Positions 43,452 to 55,948 of a stretch of 64,000 nt of DNA are shown piece after piece. Location of the stretch: the NCBI RefSeq assembly GCF_964204865.1, contig NC_135261.1, positions 2,108,001 through 2,172,000 on the forward strand, given 5' to 3'. The translations under genes and the position numbers were made by a program. Position 1 is the first letter of the stretch, and each line of letters opens with the position of its first letter. The DNA comes from Styela clava. Its lineage: Eukaryota; Chordata; Ascidiacea; Stolidobranchia; Styelidae. The notes under the pieces were generated by a model that had not been told where the DNA came from, searched no databases, and saw nothing but the letters and a program-made list of their open reading frames with translations.

Positions 43452-44062
43452 TCACAATAACAACAAATCAGATTTGAATCTGAATCCAACTTGCTACGTT
43501 TGCAATTCTCATTTCAATTTCCCAAAGAGCTAAAGAGGAAAAATGATGAGGCTGTTGATATGGAACTATGTTGCGCCTACAACACACCACCCTCACGAAT
43601 TTTATTCACAATAAGGAATTTCATTTAAGATTTATTTATTAATTTTGCTTCCACTCAACACATTACTTCGTGATTGTTTACCTTAATCAAGCTATCTCGG
43701 CAAATGTAAACAAATCCCAAACGATAAAAATAGCCTAGACGTGTCGGCTGAAAAAGCTTTATATTGAAACTCACCATGCTAGCAATGTGTTTATGTTACA
43801 CAAGTTAGACGACCGAATGATATACGTTGGTATATTTTTTTTATCTTTTTATACTTGTTCGTGTGTGTAAGATTGGTAAATTGGCACGTGTATTTTTTAC
43901 ATGTTTTGACTTTATTTAAAGCTTTACCAGTTTTACCAATAAATTTTGTGTTCATTGTTTGTGTAAGTTATTTTTTCGGGGAAATCAAACTAATTTTTTA
44001 ACCTATTATATCCACGAATAACTTGAAAGGTCCATGAAAGATTGCCCAAATTTACTCAGAAT

Positions 44063-44550
44063 TAGGCTTGCCATATATCTGTGGCAAAAAAACGGGACAG
44101 TACGGATTGGGCAAGCCAACCTTGGTTCGATTCCGAGGCTCAATATTAGTGAACTTTTTCCATATCCTTGTGGGCAGAATACGGGCGTCAAAATTAGGTC
44201 TTAATCATATCAAAATATCCACTATTGGTTTTTGACTCCATTAAGGGAAATCGCTCTTTTACTAATAAGAATATTTTTTTTCACCTCTTGATGATTCAGC
44301 GACGGTTGGATGTTAAATTAATGCATGGTGTTCATACTTCTTATCATACTATGACATAACAGTTTCCATCTCTATCTAAATAAACTAGTGAAGTAAGTTG
44401 CACAGCGGTGGTTTATCGGCTGCTTCCATTAAAAGAAATTTGTATTATCATTAAATGAAAAATGTTATCATACTGCATATGTGCATAACCGGGACATTTA
44501 GGTCAAGCGGGCGGGACAACTTGCTAAAATCGGGACGTATGGTAAGCCTA
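44063..44550. mobile_element. unfilled MITE (level 1) in U5
   Basis: 488 bp between TAGGCTTGCCATA and the right end TATGGTAAGCCTA. Flanks CTCAGAAT and CCTAGAAT. The hAT target reads CTCTATCTAAATAAAC, with a 4-bp expansion. Confidence 0.8.
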
Positions 44551-44611
44551 CCTAGAATAATCTTCCCCTCCAGTAGATATGGAAGACCATGAGTGTACCC
44601 GGGACAACAGT

Positions 44612-44875
44612 AATCAGTAATTTATTTTATCACCAAGAAATACACACTGTACATACAGAACGAGATAAGAAAAGAGAGGAAAATAATGCATTTCAGGGTG
44701 AAAGGGGACGCGATAAACCAGCATTGGTTATCGAGCAACGACACCTATGAATAGTCTAATATTGGGTTATACAAGAACAAAAATCGAACTAAATATAGTA
44801 CTAAAGTGAGGAGTCGGACGCCAAAATACTAACATTGGCAGAAATATGTTTAAAAAGACCGGATATTTCCGGACT
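44612..44875. mobile_element. unclassified insertion private to U5
   Basis: Other units read GGGACAACACTTTTTGAATG here; U5 has about 264 bp between GGGACAACA and CTTTATGAATG. The insert starts GTAATCAGTAATTTATTTTA and contains GGTTATCGAGCAACGACACC, a phrase loosely inverse to 7,670-7,690. No coding frame or clear TSD is visible. Confidence 0.55.
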
Positions 44876-45605
44876 CACTTTATGAATGAACGGTTACATT
44901 AAGAGAGATTCGCTTAACAAGTACGAGATTCCGATCTCTATGCCCGTGCTCGCTCACGAAGTCTGGTAGATGTAAAATGGTTAGGTCTGCGATGTGTTCG
45001 ATGGTTTATATCGGTTTTACACTATGGCAACCTTTAGCATTGAAAGAGCCATCCTTTCAATTGAACTCAAACTTAATCGAAACCGCAACATCTAGGCTAC
45101 TCTAATGTCAGTGGATAATAACACTCCCGGAAAACCATTTATGATGCAATAATTTAGTTCTTACTACGGAGAAGCCTAAAATGCAATACTTCCGTCTACG
45201 AAGAGATAAGCTTGACAATGAAAAGAAAAAGTGTGTTTTGACAGATTTCACATGCGACTCTTTTTTACAGCTCGCGACTTATACTTTCGAAACCGCTGTG
45301 ACGCGTAATTAGCGCATTTCGTTCTATACCTCCCTTTTTATTGAATCCCTGCAGATTCTGACAAAGAACTAACGGCAAATAGCGGCATGCGGCTCCGTAG
45401 CCACTGGTTGTCGATAGCTATCTTAATTAAGGGATAAGAAAAAGGCTTAAAATCCAATTCTACTCATTAACCTTAACAGGAGCGGTAGAGCAAAATTGAA
45501 CAATTTAATATATGTAAAAGGTACAATGTTCAGTCGCCTCACTTGGCACAACAAGGCAAATTTTGGAACAGTGGGATTGAAATATAACCGTTAGGAAAAA
45601 GCGAG

Positions 45606-45678
45606 CGCCCGATAAAGGACTTGAACTCTTGACCGTTGAGTTAAAAGTCCAACGCTCTACTAACTGAGCTAACTGGGC
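45606..45678 (-). tRNA. variant tRNA-Lys(TTT), decaying
   Basis: Like the variant at 40,959, but acceptor position 5 is A (mismatch with C68) and the T stem is AAGAG/CCTTT, which breaks the compensated pair. The anticodon TTT is kept. Probably a pseudogene. Confidence 0.75.
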
Positions 45679-45922
45679 GAACAGTTACAACAAGTCCATG
45701 TATCCACGAATAACTTGTCCTATGACTGGGAAAGGTTACCCAAATTTACCCAGAATAATATTCCCCCGCAGTAGATGAGCGTACACGGACAACACTTTTC
45801 TGAACGAACATTGACATTAAAGAGAGATTCGCCATTCCAGGTGCAATATTGGGGCTTTTACAGTTTGGCAACGACAAATAGACTTTTGTGACATCACCCA
45901 GATTATTTTGAAAAACAATAAA

Positions 45923-45939
45923 CGTCCCTGGGTGGGCTC

Positions 45940-45990
<51 letters not shown>

Positions 45991-45996
45991 AGAGAC
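45923..45996 (-). tRNA. tRNA-Asn(GTT)
   Basis: Identical in the mature region to the Asn gene at 41,276. TTTTT follows on minus. Confidence 0.97.
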
Positions 45997-46939
45997 GAGG
46001 CCTTAAAACAGGCTGCACCTAAGGTTCACGATGATAACGATTAATTGTATTTACCTCCTGATAACCAAAGTCAGTGGCCCAGCTCAAAGCAATTGGTCCA
46101 GTAGTTAATAGAAAAGCGGTTTGGCACAACAACAAAAAGAAAAATACAAAATGAACAAACGATCCATCGCCATTTCGTGTCCAATAAATCTCAACAATGC
46201 AACGAAAGACAGTGAAACTTAGTTTAAATTGATTTAAAATTGTCCGGGTGACAAAATTCTATTTGTCGTTGTCGAACTATCAAATCCCAATATTGCACCT
46301 CAAATAGCGAATCTCTCTTAATGTAACCGTTTATTCAAAATATCGCACATGTTGGCAGCACCTTAAAAGTGTTCTCCGGGTGAGGTTCTTTCTGGTTGTT
46401 TCCCCGAGCATTGATTTCCTTATGTATGTCCGTAACCATGACCAATTGGGAATACGTCAACAATGACGTAACAATTGCAATTTATGTAGCCGCTCGGACA
46501 CTTCTTTGTCCAGACAGATATTGATGCATAAGTGTAAGTATATCTTTCTTATATTGATTTTGAGTTTAATTTGTCAGTTTTCAGCAGTGTTTCCAAAAAT
46601 GAGTTGTAAGTTGAATAACCTAATTGCAATTATGTCTTTTGAGCAGCTTTAGTTTTGTTGAAATATATTCAAAAATTAGTCCTAGAAAAGCTGTGATTTA
46701 AAAAAAATATGATGAACATGTAAACCAGTTCGCAAGCGCCAACTCTCCTAAACAATTTTAAAATAAGCATCAAAATTTTGCAATGGTAAAATAGGGGAAA
46801 GTTTTCTGGGGTCAAGGGTCAAGGAAACACTCATGTCTTTCCATATCTGTTGGAGGGGATGGGTATTTTAGGCGAATTTAGTAAACCATTCACGGACATG
46901 GGCCAAGGAATAGTTCACCGGTTATTTGTGCTGCTGCGA

Positions 46940-47012
46940 GCCCGGTCAGCTCAGTCGGTAGAGCGTTGGACTTTTAATCCAACGCTCAAGGGTTCGAGTC
47001 CCTTACCGGGCG
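46940..47012 (+). tRNA. tRNA-Lys(TTT), C8/G57 variant
   Basis: 73 nt. Differences from the array consensus: T8 to C, a change in the variable loop (CTC for GTC), A57 to G (GGTTCGAGTCC) and T67 to C, which turns the G6-T67 wobble into a G-C pair. All stems pair. Loss of U8 is unusual, as it normally stacks with A14. TTTT follows. Confidence 0.9.
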
Positions 47013-47439
47013 TTATCTTTTCCCTCGACGATTTTATTTCAATCTCACTGGTCGTAAAATACTAATAAGGAAATTGAGATAAAAAAGAACAACAACGGCA
47101 TAATAACGAAACGATCGATACAAAAGTTATATACAACACTTCAACCACTTTTTGAGTACTGAAAAGGAAAATCGAGTTGTTCCATTAGTCACAGATAGGA
47201 GTGATTTTTCTCGGCAATAACTATCATCCCAAACAAGAACGGGATTTCTCTCTATATCATGCTCTCTTTATCTATATCATGATAAATTATAGGCACTTAG
47301 ACTAAATATTTTGATATCAAATTAATCAAAGCTGGCATTCCATTTTAAACTTTCCGTGGCAGAAAAATTTGACAACACGCAAAGCGAACAGACAGCATAT
47401 TGAGCATAAGCTAAAAGCTTACCGCTGAAAAAAAGCGAG

Positions 47440-47512
47440 CGCCCGATAAGGGACTTGAACCCTTGACCGTTGGATTAAAAGTCCAACGCTCTACCGACTG
47501 AGCTAACCGGGC
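47440..47512 (-). tRNA. tRNA-Lys(TTT)
   Basis: Standard 73-nt Lys gene, all stems paired, T7 follows on minus. Its 3' spacer is shortened by the deletion at about 47,420. Confidence 0.97.
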
Positions 47513-48513
47513 TCACATTAGCAACAAATCAGATTTGAATCTGAATCCAACTTGCTACGTTTGCAATTCTCATTTCAATTTATGCTATGTTACTCCTATA
47601 ATACAGCACTCACGAATTTTATTCACAATGAAGAATTTCATTTGAAATTTATTTATTAATTTTGCTTCCACTCAACACATTACTTCGTGATTGTTTACCT
47701 TAATCAAGCTATCTCGGCAAATGTAAACAAATCCCAAACGATAAGAATAGCCTAGACGTGTCGGCTAAAAAAGCTTTATATTGGAACTCACCATGCTAGC
47801 GGTGTGTTTATGTTACACAAGTTAGACGACCGAATGATATACGTTGGTATTTTTTTTAATCTTTTTATACTTGTTCGTGTGTGTAGGATTGGTAAATTGG
47901 CACGTGTATTTTTTACTTGTTTTGACTTTATTAAGAGCTTTACCAGTTTTACCAATAAATTTTGTGTTCATTGTTTGTGTAAGTTATTTTTTCGGGGAAA
48001 TCAAACTAATTTTTAACCTATTATATCCACGAATAACTTGATAGGTCCATGAAAGATTGCCCAAATTTTCCCAGAATTAGGCTTATCATATATCTGTGGC
48101 AAAAAAACGGGACAGTACGGATTGGGCAAGCCAACCTTTGTTCGATTCCGAGGCTCAATATTAGTAACTTTTTCCATATCCTTGTGGGCAGAATACGGGC
48201 GTCAAAATTAGCTCTTAATCATATCAAAATATCCGCTATTGGTTTTTGACTTCATTAAGGGAAATCGCTCTTTTATTCATTAGAATATTTTTTTTCACCT
48301 TTTGATGATTCAGCGACAGTACGGTTGGATGTTAAATTAATGCATGGTGTTCATACTTCTTATCATACTATGGCATAACAGTTTCTATCTCTATCTTAGG
48401 GTTGCCAACCGTCCTTTATTTCAAAGGACAATCCTTTATTTGAGATTTTTGTCTTTGTCCTTTTTAAGATGATAATTGTCCTTTATTTTTTCCAATATCG
48501 ATAGTTATAGTAC

Positions 48514-49103
48514 TGTGGCTGCAGGCATTCGATCCCTTCCTTAGTCTGTTGATGGAATGCTAGCAGACGAATCTAATAACAATTCAATGCAGCGTGACTC
48601 GTGTTTCAATATTTTAATAGCATGAAAATCCAGCTTCCACAGGACAAAGTCCAGAAATAATGCAGTAATGTCATCAAACATGAAATATTGTGTTCCGGTT
48701 AAATGCTAATTGATAATTATAATGTTGAAACTGCGGTAACTGACATTGAATTCGGTGCTTCTCTGGCAGATTATTATAACAAACTGTGTAAACAAGAACA
48801 TAACAATTAATTACCTTTTTGTCAAAACAATATGCAACTGAACTCAATACCAGTACCGGTACATATCCTAAGCTCATATTTATACATGCAGATTCAAACA
48901 ACAAAATTTGACACTAGAATAATATTAATATAGCCATACACGTCTGAACTATACAAGGACAGCACTAACTCGTGTTACAGGCCAGAGACAGGAAATGACA
49001 TGTTTTCCAGAACATTCTAACTAAACGAAACATTCTAACTATGACGTCATACAATCTCGCCTGTCAATCATTAAAGACACTGCTGCAAACCGCTGCAGTA
49101 ACA
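48514..49103 (-). repeat. BEL/Pao LTR 4 (3' LTR of locus 2)
   Basis: 590 bp with C17 and G81, as in LTR 1, and C at 518. It pairs by descent with LTR 1 of locus 1. Confidence 0.93.
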
Positions 49104-49298
49104 TGGCTCTCCTGCAAAACAATAACTACCTACTATGTTTTGCAATTATACAAATCGACTCTAAACCTTACTCAATGAACACATAAAATTGAACAGAGTA
49201 ACATTAAGAAAGAAACAGCACTATTTACACATAGATTCCTTACAAAATCTAAAGAAAATTACACTTGCGGAACCAACTCTCAATAATTACATATGGGA

Positions 49299-52200
49299 TT
49301 AATAACTAGTTTGCCGATTCATCGTTTCCTCTATCAAACAATTTTCAGTTTCCTCATCAGCTTTATATAATGAGCTTTTCCAACTCTGATCTTGTTGCCA
49401 AAGAAATTCTGGTCCTCTTAGCCAGCGAGAATCATAAAGAAGTTCTCTTGCACTTATGCCTCTTGAGGCGTCATCACTAGGATTCGCAGATGAATCGATG
49501 TAAAACCATGTATCAGATTTACTCAAATCGTGTATCTGTTGCACACGGTTAGCTACGAACACATGAAATCTTTTTGCCTCATTATTTATATAGACGAGAA
49601 CTACCTTGCTATCCACCCAATGAAAAACACTGATGTCCTTATACTCGAGCTCCCGAACAATTAGGTCACTCATTTTTGCTGAGATCACAGCTGCAGTCAG
49701 CTCCATTCTTGGTATTGTGATTTGCTTCAACGGGGCTACACGAGCCTTTCCCATAACAAAACTGCAATGAATCTCACCCCGCTCATTAGTCAGTCTCAAA
49801 TAAGTACACTGGCCATAACCAATTTCACTGGCATCCGAGAAACTATGAAGTTCAACAGAGCTGATACGGCCAAAGTCTTCAGGTTTATAACAGCGAGGAA
49901 TCTTCAGTCGCTCCAATTCTAGAATTACATTGCGCCATTTTTCCCACTTACTTCGCAAATAATTAGGCACTGGGTCATCCCAGTCATATTTTTCTTTGCA
50001 GAGTTCTTGTAAAATCATTTTTCCTCTTAAAACAACTGGTGCTAAAAATCCCGCAGGATCAAAAATAGAGCTCACCGAAGAGAGGATGTTTCTTCTAGTA
50101 AACGGAAGATCCTGTATTTCTATTTTGAACTGAAAATCGTCAGATTCAATACACCAGACAATACCCAAAGTTCTTTCAATTGGTAAAGGATCAACTGTGA
50201 CGTCCAGAGTTTTAATATCCTTAGCTCTTTCATCTTCTGGTATGGATTCAAGCACTTCGCGGTTATCAGATATGAATTTATGCAATTTGAGGCCAGCACT
50301 GGCACAGAGTGCTTGACTCTGTTGAATTAAATCAACTGCTTCTTCAACTGTAGCCACAGACTTCAACCCATCATCCATATAGAAATCCTGTCGAATATAG
50401 TTAGCTGCCGCTTCTCCGTATTCGGCTTCTCCTTCATCAGCACATCGTTTTAAACCAAAGTTTGCACAACCTGGACTGCTGGCTGCTCCAAATGGATGAC
50501 TTTTCATTCGAAATTCTACGATACGTCTGTTAAAGTTGCTATCTTCCCACCATAAGAACCGTAGGAGATTTCTGTCATCTTCTTTTACATAAAATTGGTG
50601 GAACATGGACTTAATATCGCTTACTACTGCAATAGAATCTTGCCTGAATCTCCACAAAATTCCAACCAAATTTGACATTAAATTCGGACCCTGCAAAAGG
50701 TAGTCATTTAGTGAAACACCAGCGTAGACCGCAGAGCAATCAAATATAACTCTGATTTGATCAGTTTTCCATTCATGGTAAATTCCAGAGTGAGGTATGT
50801 AGTTAACTTTACCATTGAGCAGCAACAATTCTTCATCTGGGACCCTTTCGGCACAATCTCGAAGTGTGTTTTCCATGAATTCAACATAGTCATTTTTAAA
50901 TCTTTCATCTTTCAGCAGTCTCCTTTTAAGTTGGAGCAGTCTACCCAATGCTAGTGATCTATTATTTGGTAATGAAACTTCCCTAGACTTTAAAGGCAGA
51001 GGGCATTTCGAAATGACCATCATTGGTTCTGACTATATTTTCTGATGAAATTTTCAAAAATCGAGAGTCATCAATGGAAAGCTCGCTGTATTTATTTTCA
51101 CGCTCTGTGAATTCTAGCTCCGGCATTCGCTGTAGATGGTGAGGCTCAATAATTTCTTTTGTCTTTGTCAATAAAGCAAATCTGCATGTTACTTCATGAT
51201 AAATATCTACATCATGGTTGCTTACATCAGTATCAATCAGATGAGAAACAGCTGGTTTGAGTGAAGACCTCCGCACTGCTCCAACAATTCCCCAGCCCAG
51301 AATTGACCTTTGAGCATATGGCTGGTCATCATGGCCAGCAATTATTTCTCTAGGTCTCAGTACACTAGGAATGTTGTTCCCAAGCAATAATCCAACTGGA
51401 ACGATTGGATGATATGGTAAAATTAGATCAGCAATTTTTTCTAAATGAGGCCATGCCCTTGCCTTATCTGGTGTGGGTATTTGTGATCGTCTAATTGGAA
51501 TTTCTTCTCGAGTGTACACCGGTGGCAATCCTATACACACTTTACGATCATAGCTGAGCACTTCCAAACATGATACTTTTCTAGTTGCAATGGCCACATT
51601 GCTTTTGAACATTGTTGATAGAGTTATGCTGGTTTCGTGTCCCTTGACACCAAGTTCTTCCTGGACCTGATGACTGATGAAGCCTGTATTAGATTGCTCA
51701 TCTAGAATGCAATAAGACAAAACTTCCTTACTATGATCACCTTTATCTCTGATCCATACTGGAAGTATCATAGATAAGTCACATTCGATGTCATGCAATT
51801 GGTCAATCTTGTTACTGGTCGTAGTGCATAAAGATGTGGTCTGCTCTGACGTCTTTTGTTTTTCTGCTTGATGAAAACAAGTCATATGAGTTTTCTGGCA
51901 TATTTTGCACTTCGCCTTATCTTTACAATTTCGTGCAAAATGACCGCTTCCAGAGCCACACGCAAAACAAAGATTTTTGCTTAGAATGAATTGTTTCTTG
52001 TCCATCCTTGATAAACTAATGAACTTCTCACAATCTTGGAGAAAATGATCCTTATTACAAAATTTACATTGTGATTTACACTCTTCTTTTGTTGAAGTGG
52101 ATAGCACCACAACCTTGGATCTTCTGTTTGACATATCGGCTTTGTGATACGATGCTCTAGATTCTTTTTTGAGATCACTCAATTCTGGAATGTTGGCATT

Positions 52201-52341
52201 CTCTGCTTGATCGTACACAAATCTTACAATAACATCAAAAGATGGATAAGCATTTTCATTTTTCTTTACTTGTTTATACTTTCTAACTTCAATTCTCCAC
52301 AAGTTTATAACGTCATATGGCAACTTTGTTGGCAACAACAA
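49299..52341 (-). pseudogene. BEL/Pao pol, locus 2, split by a 1-bp insertion
   Basis: Two overlapping frames (52,341-50,983 with zinc knuckles and protease region; 51,023-49,299 with reverse transcriptase and RNase H). They are separated by an extra G at about 51,001 (AGAGGGCAT where the other copies read AGAGGCAT). The YMDD and RNase H residues persist in the second piece. Like the others it ends before integrase. Confidence 0.9.
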
Positions 52342-54055
52342 TATTCGTATTTTCTTGGGAGTAATCCAGAATACCCAAACACTGAAACCGCCTTTTTGCA
52401 GCCAGAAGTTGATTTAGGAAGTCAGAAAACCTTCTTATGCTAATTGGGTCATGTGGTGCTATATTGGGCCATTCTTTCAATTTAGTAGCAAACGCTTTAC
52501 TTATCAAATTTGAATTCCCATACCTTCGCTTCAGCTCCTCCTTTGCCATTACATATGCATCTTCGGTCTGAAGTAACAAATAACCTTGCACAAGTTCTTT
52601 CGGCTCACCGCTCAAATATTGGCTGAGCAAATTCAACTTTTGTTCTACACATGCCGCTTTGTTATCAACTAAACCATTGAATGCAGTCTCCCATGATGGA
52701 TATTTAATAATTTCCCCAGTGAATACTTCAATTTTGATTTCTGGAAGTCTATATTGAGCTCCTCTATCTGCTGATCTATTACATGTTGTCTTAATTCCAC
52801 TGGAAAAGGGGTGATTGTTGACAATGTTTTGACCATTGAGCTGGCTTAGCAAGTTATCACCTTGTCTCACAGTAGAATACAGGCTTTGTGGAGATGGTAA
52901 ATTGCTCATTGGTGCATACCCATATGAAAATGGAACACTTTGCATGGCATTTTGTGTGTAACATTGACCGTCGATTGGAAGGTGCTGCACGAGAGAATTT
53001 ACAAATTGTGGATGTGATGAGCAAATTACGGTTGATGGTGTTTGCAAATGTCTTGTTGAACCAGAAACAGAATAAACATAACTAGCTGATGTTGGTAAAG
53101 ATGGCTCTCCGTGACATATTGGCAACTTGGAAGCCCCATCTAATTTCCGTTCGGTTAATTTCAAAGACTTGGTACTCTCTAATTGTGATAGAGATGGCTC
53201 TCCATGGCATATTGGCAACTTAGATGTCTCACCTAAATTTTGATTGGTTAATTTCAACTGCTTGGTACCTTCCAGTTGTAATAGCAATGGCTCTCCATGG
53301 CAACTTGGCAACTTAGATGTCTCATCTAAATTTTGATTGGTTAATTTCAACTGCTTGGTACCTTCCAGTTGTAATAGCAATGGCTCTCCATGGCAACTTG
53401 GCAACTTAGATGTCTCATCTAAATTTTGATTGGTTAATTTCAACTGCTTGGTACCTTCCAGTTGTAATAGCAATGGCTCTCCATGGCAACTTGACGACTC
53501 TGGAACCTTACCAGAGTCCTGACTGGCTATAGCCGAGAGCTCATTACTTTCCAGTTGAAGTTTCACTTCTTCTTCATCAAGAACAGATAGGCAGGCTTCA
53601 TTTACTTCAATTTCTCTTCGAAGCTTAAGATTGCTCATTGATGACTGGAACTCCTTCATTAGTCTATCCTCCTCTTGCTGATACTTTTGCTTTACTTTCA
53701 GGTCAGCAAGATTTGTTTTATATTTCAGTCTAAGTGAAACAAGGCTGGAGTTGCTTTGTTGAGAATTGAGAAATTGAACTTTTTTCTGTTTTGTGACTCA
53801 ATTAGAGCAAGCAGAACCAGTAATTGAAAGTGCATCATCTTCACCTTTCATCTCATCAGTTAAATGCTGAACTTGTTTGGAAAGGCACCTTAAATCCACA
53901 TTGGGTATATCGCTCATTGTTTCTTCTATTTCTTTTGACATACCACTCGAAGATGCAAGCAACTCGGAATTGACATCAGAATTGACATAATTTGGATTGT
54001 CAGCTGTTGGTGTGAACTTTGATATTCCTTCTTCTCGGTTGTCTTGACTTGCCAT
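52313..54055 (-). pseudogene. BEL/Pao gag, locus 2, locally frameshifted
   Basis: The ATG at 54,055 starts the gag frame. A 1-bp deletion near 53,799 and a 7-bp duplication near 53,765 (GAGAATTGAGAAATT) shift the frame between them and bring in a stop. Downstream, the frame from 53,659 to 52,313 is open with four 31-residue repeats and the DUF1759-like C-terminus. Confidence 0.85.
53121..53484 (-). repeat. gag minisatellite, 4 units (93, 93, 93, 85 bp)
   Basis: Units start at 53,121, 53,214, 53,307 and 53,400, and GGCAACTTGACG follows at 53,485. The extra units relative to locus 1 are whole 93-bp steps and keep the frame. Confidence 0.92.
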
Positions 54056-54141
54056 TATTCCGTTGACTGTTATTGTTGTTAATTCTGTAAATATTCCTGA
54101 TGACTCGAATCTGACAGTTCAGCAGACCTATTGTCAGTTAC

Positions 54142-54731
54142 TGTGGCTGCAGGCATTTGATCCCTTCCTTAGTCTGTTGATGGAATGCTAGCAGACGAAT
54201 CTAATAACAATTCAATGCAGCTTGACTCGTGTTTCAATATTTTAATAGCATGAAAATCCAGCTTCCACAGGACAAAGTCCAGAAATAATGCAGTAATGTC
54301 ATCAAACATGAAATATTGTGTTCCGGTTAAATGCTAATTGATAATTATAATGTTGAAACTGCGGTAACTGACATTGAATTCGGTGCTTCTCTGGCAGATT
54401 ATTATAACAAACTGTGTAAACAAGAACATAACAATTAATTACCTTTTTGTCAAAACAATATGCAACTGAACTCAATACCAGTACCGGTACATATCCTAAG
54501 CTCATATTTATACATGCAGATTCAAACAACAAAATTTGACACTAGAATAATATTAAAATAGCCATACACGTCTGAACTATACAAGGACAGCACTAACTCG
54601 TGTTACAGGCCAGAGACAGGAAATGACATGTTTTCCAGAACATTCTAACTAAACGAAACATTCTAACTATGACGTCATACAATCTCGCCTGTCAATCATT
54701 AAAGACACTGCTGCAAACCGCTGCAGTAACA
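54142..54731 (-). repeat. BEL/Pao LTR 5 (5' LTR of locus 2)
   Basis: 590 bp with T17, T81 and C518, as in LTR 3. Private A in ATTAAAATAGCC. AGTAC follows. Confidence 0.93.
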
Positions 54732-54891
54732 AGTACTGTGTTTGATATTGTTCCGTTCTTAAACCGCCTCCGTTTATTTGAAGCTTTTAGTTATTCTTTT
54801 TAATTTCGCTTTGGTTCGGCTCAAATAGCCAAAGAAATACCAATTTTATTAACATTCCAAATATTTTACATTAATTTTCCGAAGATGGCAA

Positions 54892-55948
54892 GTGGCAACA
54901 CGAACTAATGCTTCAAATCACAAAAACATGAAAATGTTTCAAGTCTGTGTTCAGTATTTTAGCTTGAAACATGGCACAGTTACTTATATTGTCGATTTCT
55001 TGGAGAATGCGGATGAAAGTGCTGATGGAATGTTTACTTGTTTGAAAAACACTATGAACAATTTGCAACTAGATTGGAAAAGAGTTTCTTGTTTAAGTGC
55101 AGATAACGCAAATTGCAACTTTGGAGAAAAACATCCTCTTTATATATACTAATGTTCGCACACTAAATGATGGTATTATTAAGGCTAACTGCACTGCACA
55201 CATTGTACACAATACATTGAAATTTGCTTTATGAAATTTGAATGTTGACATTGAAAATATTGTCTTGAAAATTTACAGTCATGTCTCAATGTCAGCAAAG
55301 AGGCGAGAAACTTATATAATTTCATATATTTGTAGAGACCGAATTTCATGAAATTCTGCGCCATGTACCTACTAGATAGCTATCTCTGCACCCATGCATG
55401 GAAATATTCCTACTTTCTTGGAAAGCTTCAAGTTCTTATTTCTTGAGCAGACCAGCTGAATGTTCCAAACAATTACTTAAACTTCTTATGATTGACAATG
55501 AGTTAACAGAAGTTCCTCAGCTTATTGAAATGAATTTAATATTCTCACAACATGTAATGGATATATTTAAATCAGCTGTTCAAGAACTGGGAAAAATGAA
55601 ACTTCAACAGCAGATGTTTTCATTATGCTCACTGAATTAAGAAATAGGTTAAAATCTCGATCTGATGAAGAATTTTTTGGGTATGATGTTCACCACCTTC
55701 TTGCAAATGTGAGTGCTGCTGAAGCTCAAAAGGCAACTGAAGATTTTAGATTATTTCTCAACTCTGCAATAACGTATTTAGAAAAAAGATTTGACTTTGA
55801 TGAAAATTCAACATTTGGAAAATTATTAAAATTATCTCTTTTGGATAATTCTTCTCCAAAATATCAGACACTTGTAAAAATTGTAGAGCATTTGAAGCTA
55901 AAAGACAAACTTAATTTGAATATGAATACAACAACTAATGAAAAGTGA
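54892..55948 (+). pseudogene. hAT transposase remnant (U6 copy)
   Basis: Open pieces at 54,892-55,152, 55,398-55,640 and 55,625-55,948 match the U2 remnant. The first piece runs longer because it lacks the U2 TGA. CLSADNANCNFG and the RWLSLHP-like region (here interrupted) place it among hAT/ZBED transposases. The last two pieces overlap in different frames. Not functional. Confidence 0.8.

Larger units (their letters stand above)
42868..47279. repeat. tRNA array unit U5 (4.4 kb)
   Basis: Order is tRNA-Lys (minus), unfilled MITE, a private insertion (44,612-44,875), variant tRNA-Lys (minus), tRNA-Asn (minus), tRNA-Lys (plus). A stretch of about 650 bp present after Asn in U4 and U6 (TTCTTGAAGAAATTTATCTC onward) is deleted here near 46,083. 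Confidence 0.87.
48514..54731 (-). mobile_element. BEL/Pao retrotransposon, locus 2 (single copy)
   Basis: LTRs at 48,514-49,103 and 54,142-54,731, each 590 bp, flanked by AGTAC (48,509-48,513 and 54,732-54,736). It sits at the same base of the hAT as locus 1. Gag and pol are both broken (see entries). Confidence 0.93.
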
